The notes under the pieces were generated by a model. That model saw nothing but the letters and a program-made list of their open reading frames with translations. It searched no databases and was not told the origin of the DNA. DNA of 64,000 nt. It comes from Physcousia sp015060555. Its GTDB lineage: Bacteria; Bacteroidota; Bacteroidia; Bacteroidales; Bacteroidaceae. Made by a program: the position numbers and the translations under genes. Shown piece after piece: positions 1 to 8,241 of the stretch. The DNA lies in assembly GCA_015060555.1 (NCBI GenBank), contig SUYG01000019.1, forward strand, positions 1-64,000. The letters are read 5' to 3'. Position 1 is the first letter of the stretch; every line of letters starts with the position of its first letter.

Positions 1-366
1 ACCTATCCGTTTTATGTCATTGGTGGCGACTGGGGAAGTGCCATTGCTCCAGTGAAAGATGAATTGCCTCTGAAGGGTGATACCGTTGTGGGCAATGATG
101 TCTGGATTGGCCAGCATGTCACCATCATGCCAGGCGTTCACATAGGTGACCGAGCAATTATCGGAGCCAACTCTGTTGTTGCCTCAGACATTCCTCCATA
201 CGCTGTTGCTGTGGGTAATCCGTGCCGAGTGGTCAGGATGCGTTTTGACGACGAATTCATTGCCTTTCTGTTGCAACTGAAATGGTGGGATTGGGACATT
301 GAGAAAATAGAGCGCAATTTCAAAGCTTTGTCAAGTGGTGATTTATCATTGATCAGAAACCTATAA
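1..366 (+). CDS. CatB/Vat-type hexapeptide-repeat acetyltransferase (5' end outside window)
   Basis: The frame is open from base 1, so this is the C-terminal part of a gene that starts upstream. The visible protein has left-handed beta-helix hexapeptide repeats (GNDVWIGQHVTIMPGV, then GDRAIIGANSVV) followed by DIPPYAVAVGNPCRVV, the usual end of a xenobiotic or CatB-type O-acetyltransferase. Such enzymes are trimeric, cytosolic and use acetyl-CoA; the acceptor cannot be told from this fragment. The C-terminus after the helix (KWWDWDIEKI) is typical of the CatB group. It is co-directional with the thioredoxin gene, with a 41-base gap. Confidence 0.85.
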   Translation, partial: TYPFYVIGGDWGSAIAPVKDELPLKGDTVVGNDVWIGQHVTIMPGVHIGDRAIIGANSVVASDIPPYAVAVGNPCRVVRMRFDDEFIAFLLQLKWWDWDIEKIERNFKALSSGDLSLIRNL

Positions 367-407
367 ATTCCAATTTATCGGACAGTTTACTTCAACATTT
401 CATCACT

Positions 408-704
408 ATGGAAACCTTCAACGATGTAATCAATAGCGGCGAGTTGGTTTTGGCCGATTTCTTTGCCACTTGGTGCGGCCCCTGTAAGGCCATGCACCCC
501 GTATTGGAACAGTTAAAAGCCCAATTGGGCGACCGCGTCCGCATTATCAAGGTGGATGTGGATAAACACGGCATTCCCGCAGAAGAGTATAATGTGCAGG
601 CTGTACCCACATTGATACTTTTCCGCAGTGGTCAAGTCCTTTGGCGACAGAGCGGAGCCATGCCACTTAACCAACTACTTTCAGTGGTGAATCAATATCT
701 ATAA
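408..704 (+). CDS. thioredoxin
   Basis: A 98-residue cytosolic thioredoxin-fold protein with the redox motif WCGPC at residues 22-26 and the cis-proline stretch AVPTLILF near residue 66. There is no signal peptide. The length fits a single-domain thioredoxin (about 105 residues). It probably works as a general disulphide reductase; no dedicated partner is evident. The HD-domain gene begins three bases after its stop, so the two are probably co-transcribed. Which of several paralogous thioredoxins it is cannot be decided from sequence alone. Confidence 0.9.
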   Translation: METFNDVINSGELVLADFFATWCGPCKAMHPVLEQLKAQLGDRVRIIKVDVDKHGIPAEEYNVQAVPTLILFRSGQVLWRQSGAMPLNQLLSVVNQYL

Positions 705-707
705 TCC

Positions 708-1337
708 ATGCTGATACAAGTGACACCCGAACTTCAGCGCTATGTCGAAGCCAATATCATACCGAGGTATGACAGTTTCGACAAAGCCCATCAGCGTGAT
801 CATGTTTTGATGGTCATACAGCAAAGCATGGAACTGGCTGAAAAGTTGGGTGTCAATGCCGATATGGCCTACGCCATAGCTGCCTATCACGATACAGGCC
901 TGTGCGAAGGAAGAGAGCGCCACCATGAAGTATCAGCCAGGATTATCAAGGCAGACCAAACACTGCGCAGGTGGTTCACAGAAGAGCAGATAGTCACCAT
1001 GGCCGATGCAGCAGAAGACCATCGTGCTTCATCCGGCCATGAGCCTCGCACCATCTATGGCCGCATTGTGGCAGAGGCAGACCGTTTTATTGATGCAGCC
1101 ACCATCATCCGCAGAACCATTCAGTACGGTTTTGACCATTATCCGGAGTATAGCCGTGAAGAGCATTTTCAGCGTATGGTGGCACATCTTCATGAGAAAT
1201 ATGGCCGTAATGGCTATCTTCACCTATGGTTTGAGGATTCCCCCAATGCCGAACGATTAAGGCAGCTTCAAGACATCATAGATGATGAAGCTGCCCTTAT
1301 GCAGTATTTCAATCAGTATTTTGACAGTCAGGATTAG
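708..1337 (+). CDS. HD-domain phosphohydrolase-like protein
   Basis: A 209-residue protein with a recognisable HD metal-binding set: an early His-Arg-Asp-His (QRDHV), the central YHDTG motif, EDHR, and EADRF later on. HD proteins are metal-dependent phosphohydrolases of nucleotides or related substrates; the substrate here is unknown. It is cytosolic with no membrane segment. Its stop (1335-1337) overlaps by three bases the stop of the converging phage gene at 1334, so the phage-derived element abuts this gene with no spacer. Confidence 0.8.
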   Translation: MLIQVTPELQRYVEANIIPRYDSFDKAHQRDHVLMVIQQSMELAEKLGVNADMAYAIAAYHDTGLCEGRERHHEVSARIIKADQTLRRWFTEEQIVTMADAAEDHRASSGHEPRTIYGRIVAEADRFIDAATIIRRTIQYGFDHYPEYSREEHFQRMVAHLHEKYGRNGYLHLWFEDSPNAERLRQLQDIIDDEAALMQYFNQYFDSQD

Positions 1338-2182
1338 AAGAAGTACCCCTGGGCTTCCTTCTTGTTCTCAAATATGGGTGGTTCGAACAATTTGGCCGTG
1401 TCGGAGCTATGCCATTCCGGGAATATGTCTGTCTGGGAACGGATGACGTTCACCAAGTCTGACATATAGCGATGGCCAATGGGGTTGCCATTCAGCTGTG
1501 ATACAATCTCTGCTGTAAGGTGTGTGAGGACGTAGGCACGGCCAGACTGTTCGGCGGGTGACAGTTCGGCATAGCCGATGCCAAACTGATACGTATGCAG
1601 ATGTGCCAGCAATTCAGGACTGATGAACGAGTTAGCCAGTTCATCCTCAATCTGAATGATGCGAGGCACCAGTGCGCGGTAAGCCACAAAGCGGTGTTCG
1701 CGGATCTGCAGCTGATGACAGACCGAGATATTGGGAAGCAGGGTCTGCGCCCAATATCCGAACACTTCCGACTGTTGCCAGTCGGCGCGTTTGAATAGCG
1801 ACTTCTGCAGAAGTATAATGGCATCGTCGCGCTGCATCTCTATTGAGCCATTCAGTCTATCGACGCGATCACGCGAAGCCGGAGCGATGTTCTGATTGCT
1901 TACGATGCCGAATCCGTTAGGTGTCAGTACCAGGTCCAAGGACGGTAAGGCGTGAATGAGGGCATGACAAACCACGATGCGGCAAGCGAGTGGTCTATTT
2001 GCGCCCTCATTCTCAGCCGTGATAGCGGCCAATGGTGCTGCACCTGTGATATAGTTGGCCAGCCATGATTCAGCCTCTGAGAGATAAGCACTCAGCTTCT
2101 CGAAGAGCGAGGCTTCCCCCTCGACAGTGACGAGAGCATTGGGAAAAAAGGAACGGAGTTCCTGGTCATTTGTGATTAGCAT
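1334..2182 (-). CDS. DUF6712-type phage protein, probable head-tail connector
   Basis: A 282-residue protein resembling the DUF6712 family of Bacteroidota prophages, which sits beside portal and capsid genes. The C-terminus (LFEPPIFENKKEAQGYFF) follows the ending I recall for that family. An in-frame TTG at 2215 would add 11 residues, but the ATG at 2182 has an A-rich leader and gives the usual MLITN-type start, so it is preferred. A head-completion or connector role is inferred from position after the portal gene, not from motifs. It converges on the HD gene and overlaps its stop. Confidence 0.7.
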   Translation of the reverse strand: MLITNDQELRSFFPNALVTVEGEASLFEKLSAYLSEAESWLANYITGAAPLAAITAENEGANRPLACRIVVCHALIHALPSLDLVLTPNGFGIVSNQNIAPASRDRVDRLNGSIEMQRDDAIILLQKSLFKRADWQQSEVFGYWAQTLLPNISVCHQLQIREHRFVAYRALVPRIIQIEDELANSFISPELLAHLHTYQFGIGYAELSPAEQSGRAYVLTHLTAEIVSQLNGNPIGHRYMSDLVNVIRSQTDIFPEWHSSDTAKLFEPPIFENKKEAQGYFF

Positions 2183-2218
2183 AGGGCAATTTATTATTGA
2201 CGATTTATAGATCAATGC

Positions 2219-2287
2219 CTATCAGCCTTGCCGTGAGCCGCTTCGCTGCACCGCTGCGAAGCGGTCTCATCACGGCAAGGCTGATAG
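2219..2287. repeat. long perfect two-tier inverted repeat between portal and connector genes
   Basis: Outer arms of 18 bp (2219-2236 and 2270-2287) are exact reverse complements, and inner arms CCGCTTCGC / GCGAAGCGG add nine more pairs. The hairpin fills nearly all of the space between the portal stop (2291) and the connector gene. No T-run follows on either strand, so it is not a standard intrinsic terminator. It could be an RNA processing or stability hairpin that sets portal:connector ratios, or a mobile palindromic repeat. Confidence 0.85.
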
Positions 2288-2290
2288 TAC

Positions 2291-3676
2291 CTATGATTGA
2301 TTCTCTTCGGTAGTTACTTTCTTGGCATCCTTGTTTTCATCAAGGGTGGTAAGCTGTATAAATGGACAGTCCGGCGTTACGCCGTCCCATTTGTTGAACT
2401 TGATGATGATGCGATGCACGGTGAAGAGCAAATCATGATACGGCTTCTGCAGGGCCTGTGCGATGGTATAAAGCTCCCGTTTGTCCGATCCGGAGTTGTT
2501 TGACTGCGACTTGCCGGGAACAGACCCCACGAGGTTCGAGTGTACGCGCATGGTAAAGCAGATGATGTTGATGGCTTCGGCGATGTCCGATGCCCAATCA
2601 CCACCCTCTTTGTCCGTATCAATCTTGTTGATAATGACATCATGATTCTCCTGTCCGTCCGGTGTTTTGTAGTGGCAAGAGAACCACACCTTGCCCGAGT
2701 TCTCAACGCCCGTAAGGAAGTCAAGAATCTCCTGTTTCGCTTTCTTGACCCTTGCCTGCTGTTTCTTGCGGTCAGTGATACCTTCCGAACGGAAAAGATT
2801 CTCCCAATACTTATTTGAAATCTCGATGTGGTACTTGATGGGAGCCGTGTTTTTCAGCTTGCTTTCCTTGGCAATGCCTATGAGCCTCTTGATGTTGTAC
2901 CACTTCCCTTTGAACAGCGCGGCATAGTACGGTATGGGATAATACGTACTATCAGGTGTAGGAATACGTGTGACGATGGCAAACTTATGTCCCTTTGCAC
3001 TAACCTTTGTATTTCCGTCTGCCCCCGGCATCTTTCCCATTCGCACGGCGAGGTCAGCCCAAGGTGCAGAGACGGAAAGCAGTGGAATCTTCTCGACCTT
3101 TTCCTTGTCGAAGGAAGACTCCCGCCAGTTTGCATAGAGGATATAGGGAATATCCCCATTCTTGTCAGCCGGAGCGAAGCGGCAGTAGCAAGCCTCCTTA
3201 CGGAGCAGTCTGACGATTCGGGTATTATCCCCGTTGAGGATGATGACAGAGACACAGAAGGCGAAGTGTTTCAGGTCCTGGCAAACCCCGAGGTAGTAGC
3301 TACTGAGGTCGTTTGACAGTAGGAACTCCTCCACCTGCTCTTTCACCTCTTTACTTGCTGCCTCCGTATTGTAACGCAGTCCGTCCCCATAGACGATTTC
3401 AGCATTGAACATCTGGCAGGTGGAAAGTGTCTCGTCATCCTCAATATACCTCAGGATGTCGTAAGGCATCTGGTTATCCCCGCCCCAAGGCATGTATTCC
3501 ATCTTGTCATTGAGCTTGATGGGGCTGGTGTCTGTCGTTTCCTTGAATACAGCGCTGCTGTCCGAGGTAAACGCCGCTCGTGCTTCTATGTCTGGAATGT
3601 CCTCGATGGATGCAAAGCCATACTGAGGCATATCCACAGGCACTGTATGAACTTGATTAAAAGATTTCTTTCTCAT
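2291..3676 (-). CDS. phage portal protein
   Basis: A 461-residue protein with the general make-up of a phage portal: an N-terminal region with a conserved WGGDNQMPYDIL stretch, an alpha/beta core, and a long basic helical region (ITDRKKQQARVKKAKQEILDFL). Portals form the dodecameric ring at the capsid vertex through which DNA is pumped. The assignment rests on similarity to Bacteroidota prophage portals and on the connector-type neighbour. It is separated from the terminase by the whole BREX insert, an unusual split. It is probably transcribed from the 5095-5138 promoter. Confidence 0.7.
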   Translation of the reverse strand: MRKKSFNQVHTVPVDMPQYGFASIEDIPDIEARAAFTSDSSAVFKETTDTSPIKLNDKMEYMPWGGDNQMPYDILRYIEDDETLSTCQMFNAEIVYGDGLRYNTEAASKEVKEQVEEFLLSNDLSSYYLGVCQDLKHFAFCVSVIILNGDNTRIVRLLRKEACYCRFAPADKNGDIPYILYANWRESSFDKEKVEKIPLLSVSAPWADLAVRMGKMPGADGNTKVSAKGHKFAIVTRIPTPDSTYYPIPYYAALFKGKWYNIKRLIGIAKESKLKNTAPIKYHIEISNKYWENLFRSEGITDRKKQQARVKKAKQEILDFLTGVENSGKVWFSCHYKTPDGQENHDVIINKIDTDKEGGDWASDIAEAINIICFTMRVHSNLVGSVPGKSQSNNSGSDKRELYTIAQALQKPYHDLLFTVHRIIIKFNKWDGVTPDCPFIQLTTLDENKDAKKVTTEENQS

Positions 3677-3706
3677 TGTAGTTTTATGTGTTTGTGTGTT
3701 GTGTGT

Positions 3707-3940
3707 TCAAAGATACACTTCCATCCCATTGAGTCGGAAGATGCAAACATCTCGCACCTTTCGTATCTCGTTGGAAGGCCGGAGCTTTACATTTCGCGTC
3801 CCTTCATAGAAGTTATAGCGCAGGGATATACAGTCATTGTATGTCTGAATCTCCCCCTTGGAAGTCCAGAAAGAGATGCTGACAGGATCGTGGCTGTCCA
3901 GTATCTTCTTGGCGGTGGTGATGTGTATTGCGTTTGCCAT
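3707..3940 (-). CDS. small phage-associated protein of unknown function
   Basis: A 77-residue ORF starting three bases after the stop of the 371-residue structural gene and ending 30 bases before the portal gene, so it is almost certainly in that operon. It looks like a compact beta-rich protein (repeated alternation of hydrophobic and charged residues) with no cysteines and no signal peptide. No family is recognised. The tight spacing and conserved direction make a real gene likely. Confidence 0.6.
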   Translation of the reverse strand: MANAIHITTAKKILDSHDPVSISFWTSKGEIQTYNDCISLRYNFYEGTRNVKLRPSNEIRKVRDVCIFRLNGMEVYL

Positions 3941-3943
3941 GAG

Positions 3944-5059
3944 TTATGCGAATTTATTGTTGAACTGAGCCGAGAACTTCCGTGTTACCTCGTTCGTTTC
4001 GGTGAGCGTTGTCAATGTCGCTCCCTGCCGTTTCAGGCGGTACGTGAACTTGATGCGTCGGTGTTCCTCATCGCTGTCCGTCACTTCGGCGTTCATGTCG
4101 GTAATGAGGATGTCCGTAAAAGTGCCGTCCTTCTCCACTCTCTGCACCTTATGAGACAGCAACAGTTGTGCAGCCCAATCCGCTTCCTCGGTACTTAGCG
4201 GTGCGGTAGTGACCTCATACTCTTGTGAGTCCACCTGATCATAGAAGAGCGACTGGCCATGAGAAGTAGCTATGCTGCGCTCTGTGTCCGTCTTCGTCAC
4301 CGTCACCGCATCGAGGTATATCATTTCCTCCACGTTGAACACGTTTTTGAAGTGGAACCTCTGCGTAGGCTTGAAATCGTAGTCCACATAATACGTGAAG
4401 AGCCGTGCCCCTGCTTTCACGGTATAATACATCAGCTTCATCTCCTCGATGGTGTATTCATCCGGGTCGTAGTTGCTATCACAAGCATCCCAGACGGCAT
4501 CATAGCCGATAGCGAGTGCTTTTCTTACATAATAGCCTGTAATCGGAAACGTCATTTCCAGCGTGAAGATGGTATCTGCGGGAGTCAGGAAGTACGCTGT
4601 CAGCGTGTAGCTGTTCGGCGCATTCCCTTCTTCCGCCGAATAATTCAGCCACAGGCGTTCCTTATCGCTGCTGCTCCCTGCAGGTATGCGTTTGGCAGTC
4701 AGTGAACTCAGGAAATGATTGGCGAGGAACCTGGTACAGTCAACGTTTGTGCTGAACGGGCAGTGATAAGCCACGAAGGGCGTGCTCAGAATACGATTAT
4801 TCCCAGAGTAGAATGAGACGTCAATGACGCTTTCCGTGATGTCACCATTTCTCATGTCCTCCTCAATGAGCGGTCCAAGGTCGTAAAGGATTACTTTCCC
4901 ATTGACCGGATAGATTGTCGTATTCAGGATGCGATGACGGTTTTCTTCACAGTCGCCGTATATCTGCACATTCAGCGGGTCGATGCCCGCCTGTGCATAT
5001 TCCAGCGGCGGGATCTGCGAAGTGAAGAGACATTGTGTTATGGATGTAACGAGGTTCAT
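3944..5059 (-). CDS. putative phage structural (tail-associated) protein
   Basis: A 371-residue, beta-rich protein without signal peptide or membrane segment. The central FHFKNVFNVEEMIYLDAVTVTKT and the later YEVTTAPLSTEEADW pattern resemble a structural protein often found near tail genes of Bacteroidota prophages; this is recalled similarity, not a proven match. It is the first gene of an operon (with the 77-residue gene, portal and connector) that begins at a promoter carrying the element-specific 11-mer. If tail-related, it is one of very few tail-type genes here. Confidence 0.55.
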   Translation of the reverse strand: MNLVTSITQCLFTSQIPPLEYAQAGIDPLNVQIYGDCEENRHRILNTTIYPVNGKVILYDLGPLIEEDMRNGDITESVIDVSFYSGNNRILSTPFVAYHCPFSTNVDCTRFLANHFLSSLTAKRIPAGSSSDKERLWLNYSAEEGNAPNSYTLTAYFLTPADTIFTLEMTFPITGYYVRKALAIGYDAVWDACDSNYDPDEYTIEEMKLMYYTVKAGARLFTYYVDYDFKPTQRFHFKNVFNVEEMIYLDAVTVTKTDTERSIATSHGQSLFYDQVDSQEYEVTTAPLSTEEADWAAQLLLSHKVQRVEKDGTFTDILITDMNAEVTDSDEEHRRIKFTYRLKRQGATLTTLTETNEVTRKFSAQFNNKFA

Positions 5060-5094
5060 TGTGCGGTGTTTGTGTTGTTGTCAGTTACCGAATG

Positions 5095-5138
5095 CAAAGT
5101 TACAATAACATGTACGCACGCGAAAAGACAAAAAAGAG
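5095..5138 (-). promoter_or_regulatory. element-specific promoter, structural-portal operon
   Basis: On the minus strand the core TTGTCTTTTCG (complement of 5121-5131) is followed after exactly 18 bases by TAACTTTG (5095-5102), a Bacteroidota -7 box. The start codon of the 371-residue gene is at 5059, giving a leader of about 30 bases. The same core and spacing recur at 39299-39340 and 46456-46498. No ordinary -33 TTTG is at the 19-21 base spacing, so an activator or alternative sigma probably reads the 11-mer. Confidence 0.8.
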
Positions 5139-5162
5139 GGGTTAAAAGAGGAGGAAGGAGGG

Positions 5163-5417
5163 CTAACTGCCCTCCTCTTCCTCCGTACTCCAATGCGGAG
5201 TCTTGACAATCGCGTTGAAGTCGCGGGGGAAGTTCTCCCAACCTCGTTCTTCATCGAGGAAGTCAACAAGTTCCTTGAACTCTTCTTCCTCAACGAGGAC
5301 GAAGGTACGGCTTGTTTCGCCGATGACAACTTCTGCCTGGTGATCATACTGGGCATCCTGCAGATGTTGGACTGCCTTCAGGACCAACTCTGTGACGATG
5401 AATGGAACTTCTTTCAT
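5163..5417 (-). CDS. small acidic protein of unknown function
   Basis: An 84-residue protein, very acidic, with a central LVEEEEFKELVDFL helix and an acidic C-terminus. The ATG at 5417 is the first methionine that excludes the low-complexity shadow upstream. It is the last gene of a three-gene run of small ORFs (74, 122 and 84 residues) between the defence insert and the structural operon. It has no recognised family. The acidity would suit a DNA-mimic or assembly factor, but that is speculation. Confidence 0.55.
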   Translation of the reverse strand: MKEVPFIVTELVLKAVQHLQDAQYDHQAEVVIGETSRTFVLVEEEEFKELVDFLDEERGWENFPRDFNAIVKTPHWSTEEEEGS

Positions 5418-5473
5418 AATGCTGAATGATTTAGAGTGTGGATAAATGAGGATTATTGAGTGAGGGAAGTGGC

Positions 5474-5842
5474 CTACGCGGCCACCTCCTCTATCTGCTT
5501 CTTCGTGCGACGTGTGCGCTTCTTGGGCTGGGCATCCTCTGCGGGCTGCTCTTCGACGGCCTCCGTGGGCTGTGCCTCCTCCTTGGGAGTGCGGGGCTTG
5601 TACCAATTGAGCTTGCCCTTCTCGTTCTCGGCGTAGTAGCTCTTCAGCTGCTCCAGCGTGTTGTCCTCGATGGGGAACTGAGTGCGGGCTTTGAGGATGA
5701 AGCAGAACTGCATGGCCTTGATGGCGTGCTTGCAGTACCCCTGGAGTTCGGGATTGTCGCATCCGGTGACGTGGACGAACCACACATTGTTGTTACTCTT
5801 GTTCGATTGAACCATCTCTGCTACGATTGAATACTGTGACAT
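5474..5842 (-). CDS. small phage-associated protein with Lys/Arg-rich tail
   Basis: A 122-residue protein with a compact N-terminal domain containing two cysteines (GCDNPELQGYCKH) and a low-complexity C-terminal tail rich in Glu, Ala and Pro that ends in a basic patch (KKRTRRTKKQIEE). The tail suggests a flexible nucleic-acid or protein-binding extension. No family is recognised. It lies between the 74- and 84-residue ORFs, 37 and 56 bases away. Confidence 0.6.
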   Translation of the reverse strand: MSQYSIVAEMVQSNKSNNNVWFVHVTGCDNPELQGYCKHAIKAMQFCFILKARTQFPIEDNTLEQLKSYYAENEKGKLNWYKPRTPKEEAQPTEAVEEQPAEDAQPKKRTRRTKKQIEEVAA

Positions 5843-5879
5843 AGTTGTAAAGTTGTTTAGGGGTTATTGAATTATTGGA

Positions 5880-6104
5880 TTAGTAAGCGTTGATATTCAT
5901 GAAGGAAATCTGTATGCAGTCATGGAAAGCAAGATTCTCGGCCTCACGTGCTGCATCCTCGAAGCTCTCAGCCGATACGCTATATTCTCTTGATTCTCCG
6001 TCGAAGTCCACCACCTCTACGGTGAACATATTGCTGAGGAAAACTTTTGCACTTCTTTTGTGTGAGCGAAGGCGGAAATCTGCTGTCATGTAGTGAGTTG
6101 TCAT
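5880..6104 (-). CDS. small protein of unknown function
   Basis: A 74-residue ORF from the ATG at 6104 (a second ATG five codons in is possible). The protein shows a beta-beta-alpha pattern (FTVEVVDFDGESREYSVSAES, then FEDAAREAENLAF) seen in many small phage or plasmid proteins. Upstream is a 1.1-kb gene-poor stretch, so its promoter probably lies there, but no good -7/-33 pair was found. It is the first of three co-directional small genes. Confidence 0.5.
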   Translation of the reverse strand: MTTHYMTADFRLRSHKRSAKVFLSNMFTVEVVDFDGESREYSVSAESFEDAAREAENLAFHDCIQISFMNINAY

Positions 6105-7246
6105 AATGATTAAGAGTTTTTGTTATTGGTTTTGTGTGCCGAAGCACTTTTGAATTTTGACAGTGCTTTACCAAGGTAAGCCAGGCGAAGAGCAGCAAGG
6201 CCGAAGCAAATTATTTTCACCCCTTGTGGGCTTTAGCAGAAATTAGTCTGACCCACGGCTCACGGCTCATTTGTTTGAAAATAATTTGTGTAGCCAAGGC
6301 CTCCGGCCAGCCTTGCAGCACGAGAATGGCGATTTACCTTTGCAATGGCAAAATCATAAGTGTGCTTCAGGTACGATAACAAAAGCAAGTGAAGACAAAA
6401 GCTCCATGGTGACAACTCAATGACAGTAGATTGCCCGCTCACATAGAGATAAGAAGCGCGTACCGCTTTAGCAATTTGCGTAGAGACAGGTGGACTTGGA
6501 GAGACAAGGGAATGTATCGGTAAAGAGCGGATGCAGAAAAGATGGCCATGGCAGAATCCCCATGACCAGCAGACAGATACATGAATAGCAACAAAAAAGC
6601 TCTAATCCATCAATAACCTACAACGTGCAACGTCACAAAGTATGGTAGCAATAGAGATGGTGACGAATAAGAGTGACATAGGAACAATGTCAGTTCATCC
6701 ACGCGGATGCGACCCGAAGACACAAGATTATGGGTACAATCGGCATCAAAGCCAATAATGCAGTCGCTCCATACCAAGCCCACAGAGCACCAGCTAACAG
6801 ACCTCCCCCAAACAAAACGCCCGTAGTTCGCCACTCCCTTGGGACTGGCGAACTGCGAGGCGTTGGGGAGGTCAAAGCCAGCGGACAACACAGGAGTAGC
6901 GGCTACTACGCCAACAGAGAACGTGAAACGGCAAGCTCGGTACATGCCCCATCAAGCAGCACACACCTCAGAGGCCATCAAGCAGCCTGCCGCCAAGCCC
7001 TGCACACATAGCATGATAATAGAAGCAATGGAGGTGGCCGATGGCCACAACAAAAAATGCCCATCCACACGAGGTGAACGGGCAATGAGACGTCACATTA
7101 TCATTGAATGATCAAAAGAACGACATCTGAATTAACAAATAAAGCAAGTACGCAATGAGAGCAATGGCGCATCCTTTGCTGGAGCAGCCATTATCGTCTG
7201 ATGGAGTGTCCCATGGGAGTGACATTGTACAATGAATTTGCAGGGC
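6105..7246. other. gene-poor 1.1-kb stretch at the left edge of the defence insert
   Basis: No convincing gene was found. Short ORFs on both strands overlap and none looks complete. On the minus strand, between about 6600 and 7160, hydrophobic membrane-like segments appear in different frames (for example GVLFGGGLLAGALWAWYGA near 6800) interrupted by stops and frameshifts, which could be a decayed membrane-protein gene. A plus-strand TACCTTTG at about 6335 resembles a -7 box without a good partner. Base composition differs from both flanks. It may be a junction scar between phage and defence DNA. Confidence 0.4.
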
Positions 7247-7891
7247 CTATTTTGTATTCGTCAACAGATGGCTAATCTCGAATTCAAAAGTATAGTCATT
7301 CTGTACACCCTCCACACTGATAGGCATTAGCACCTTCATCGTCTTTCCCACGTAGCTGCCAGCTCCTGCATCCATAGCTTCTTTTGACTTGTAAAAAGAA
7401 GGTATCAGATTCCTTTTATTCCATCCCCCGCTTGTGTATCTGGTTGGAGAGATGTAATAAACATTTTCAGTTGGAATCAGGACGTCATCAATCTTTGCCC
7501 CATTAGGGATTGTGGTTGCAGGCTGGCTATTATTCCGGTCAATAAACTTTACCCCGTTATGCATTACACGTCCGACTGTTCCATTGATGTCCACAAAGCT
7601 GATGTCATCCCAGTTAATTTTAATGGAATGTCCAGACTTGTTTTTCAGCGTGAAGTATAGGTTAGTCGTTCCCACATACCATATAATATCGATATAATCA
7701 TCTTCGTACCGATATTTGTTCACATTGTCCTCATTTACTAGGACAACCTTTGTTTCACCGAAGTTCTTTTTTACATCTGCAGGGCTTTCGACCTTTGCAA
7801 GCGTAACGTCATAGGTAGCCATGTAAGTGGTACCACAGGAAGTAAGCAGCAAACCAATCAAGGTGAGCGCAAATAGGAGTGTTTTTTTCAT
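7247..7891 (-). CDS. lipoprotein of unknown function, under the BREX-type operator
   Basis: A 214-residue protein with a lipoprotein signal peptide: basic start, hydrophobic stretch, and lipobox LLTSC with the acylated Cys near residue 19. The mature part is beta-rich with no recognised domain; it should be anchored in the outer or inner membrane. It has its own promoter, and that promoter carries a near copy of the palindrome found before the WYL/BREX operon at the same distance from the -7 box. This links it to BREX regulation even though it lies about 23 kb away. Function is unknown. Confidence 0.8.
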   Translation of the reverse strand: MKKTLLFALTLIGLLLTSCGTTYMATYDVTLAKVESPADVKKNFGETKVVLVNEDNVNKYRYEDDYIDIIWYVGTTNLYFTLKNKSGHSIKINWDDISFVDINGTVGRVMHNGVKFIDRNNSQPATTIPNGAKIDDVLIPTENVYYISPTRYTSGGWNKRNLIPSFYKSKEAMDAGAGSYVGKTMKVLMPISVEGVQNDYTFEFEISHLLTNTK

Positions 7892-7932
7892 TGCAATAAT
7901 ACTTTTAATGGTTATTTGAAGGAATTACTGCA

Positions 7933-7972
7933 CAAAAGTAGTTGGAATAGGAACACTCAAATTGAGCCTATT
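7933..7972 (-). promoter_or_regulatory. promoter plus palindromic operator, copy 2 (lipoprotein gene)
   Basis: Minus-strand -7 box TACTTTTG (complement of 7933-7940), five bases, then a 27-bp palindrome at 7946-7972 with outer arms AATAGG / CCTATT and inner arms CTCAA / TTGAG. The palindrome matches the one at 31142-31168 at 23 of 27 positions, and the distance to the -7 box is identical. It covers the -33 region, so a bound protein would block or replace normal RNA polymerase contacts. Confidence 0.8.
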
Positions 7973-8021
7973 CAGAAAAGTCTCTGAAAACACTCCTCAA
8001 AAGCACATTTTGGCTCATTTT

Positions 8022-8225
8022 TTATTCCAATAAAGCCGAATCTTTTGGGAAATACCAAGAAACAGGAGGTGCTTGCTCATAATAAAGCTTATAGAGCCGT
8101 TTCCGCCTTTCTTCTCTTTCTTTTTGGCGTTTATGTTCCTCTTCCATTTCAGCCTCTTTGCGTGCCGCAATATCAGCCAGGCCATTCAAGGCACGTGATA
8201 ACCTTTCAATATCTTCTCTATCCAT
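8022..8225 (-). CDS. small charged coiled-coil protein
   Basis: A 67-residue protein whose middle (about residues 20-45) is almost entirely Glu, Lys and Arg, consistent with a short coiled coil or an isolated charged helix. It has no signal or membrane segment and no recognised family. It starts 16 bases after the preceding gene in the same direction, so it is probably the last gene of the long BREX-plus-cargo transcript before the separately promoted lipoprotein gene. Confidence 0.5.
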   Translation of the reverse strand: MDREDIERLSRALNGLADIAARKEAEMEEEHKRQKEREERRKRLYKLYYEQAPPVSWYFPKDSALLE

Positions 8226-8241
8226 TCTCTTTTATCCGCAC

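Noticed and set aside
2183..2215. TTG start of the DUF6712 gene at 2215
   Set aside because: ATG at 2182 gives the expected family N-terminus and an A-rich leader; the TTG is immediately next to the hairpin.
6690..6875. 61-residue membrane-like minus-strand ORF
   Set aside because: Starts only at TTG, overlaps other frames with similar hydrophobic pieces and shows no intact gene context; treated as a possible decayed fragment.
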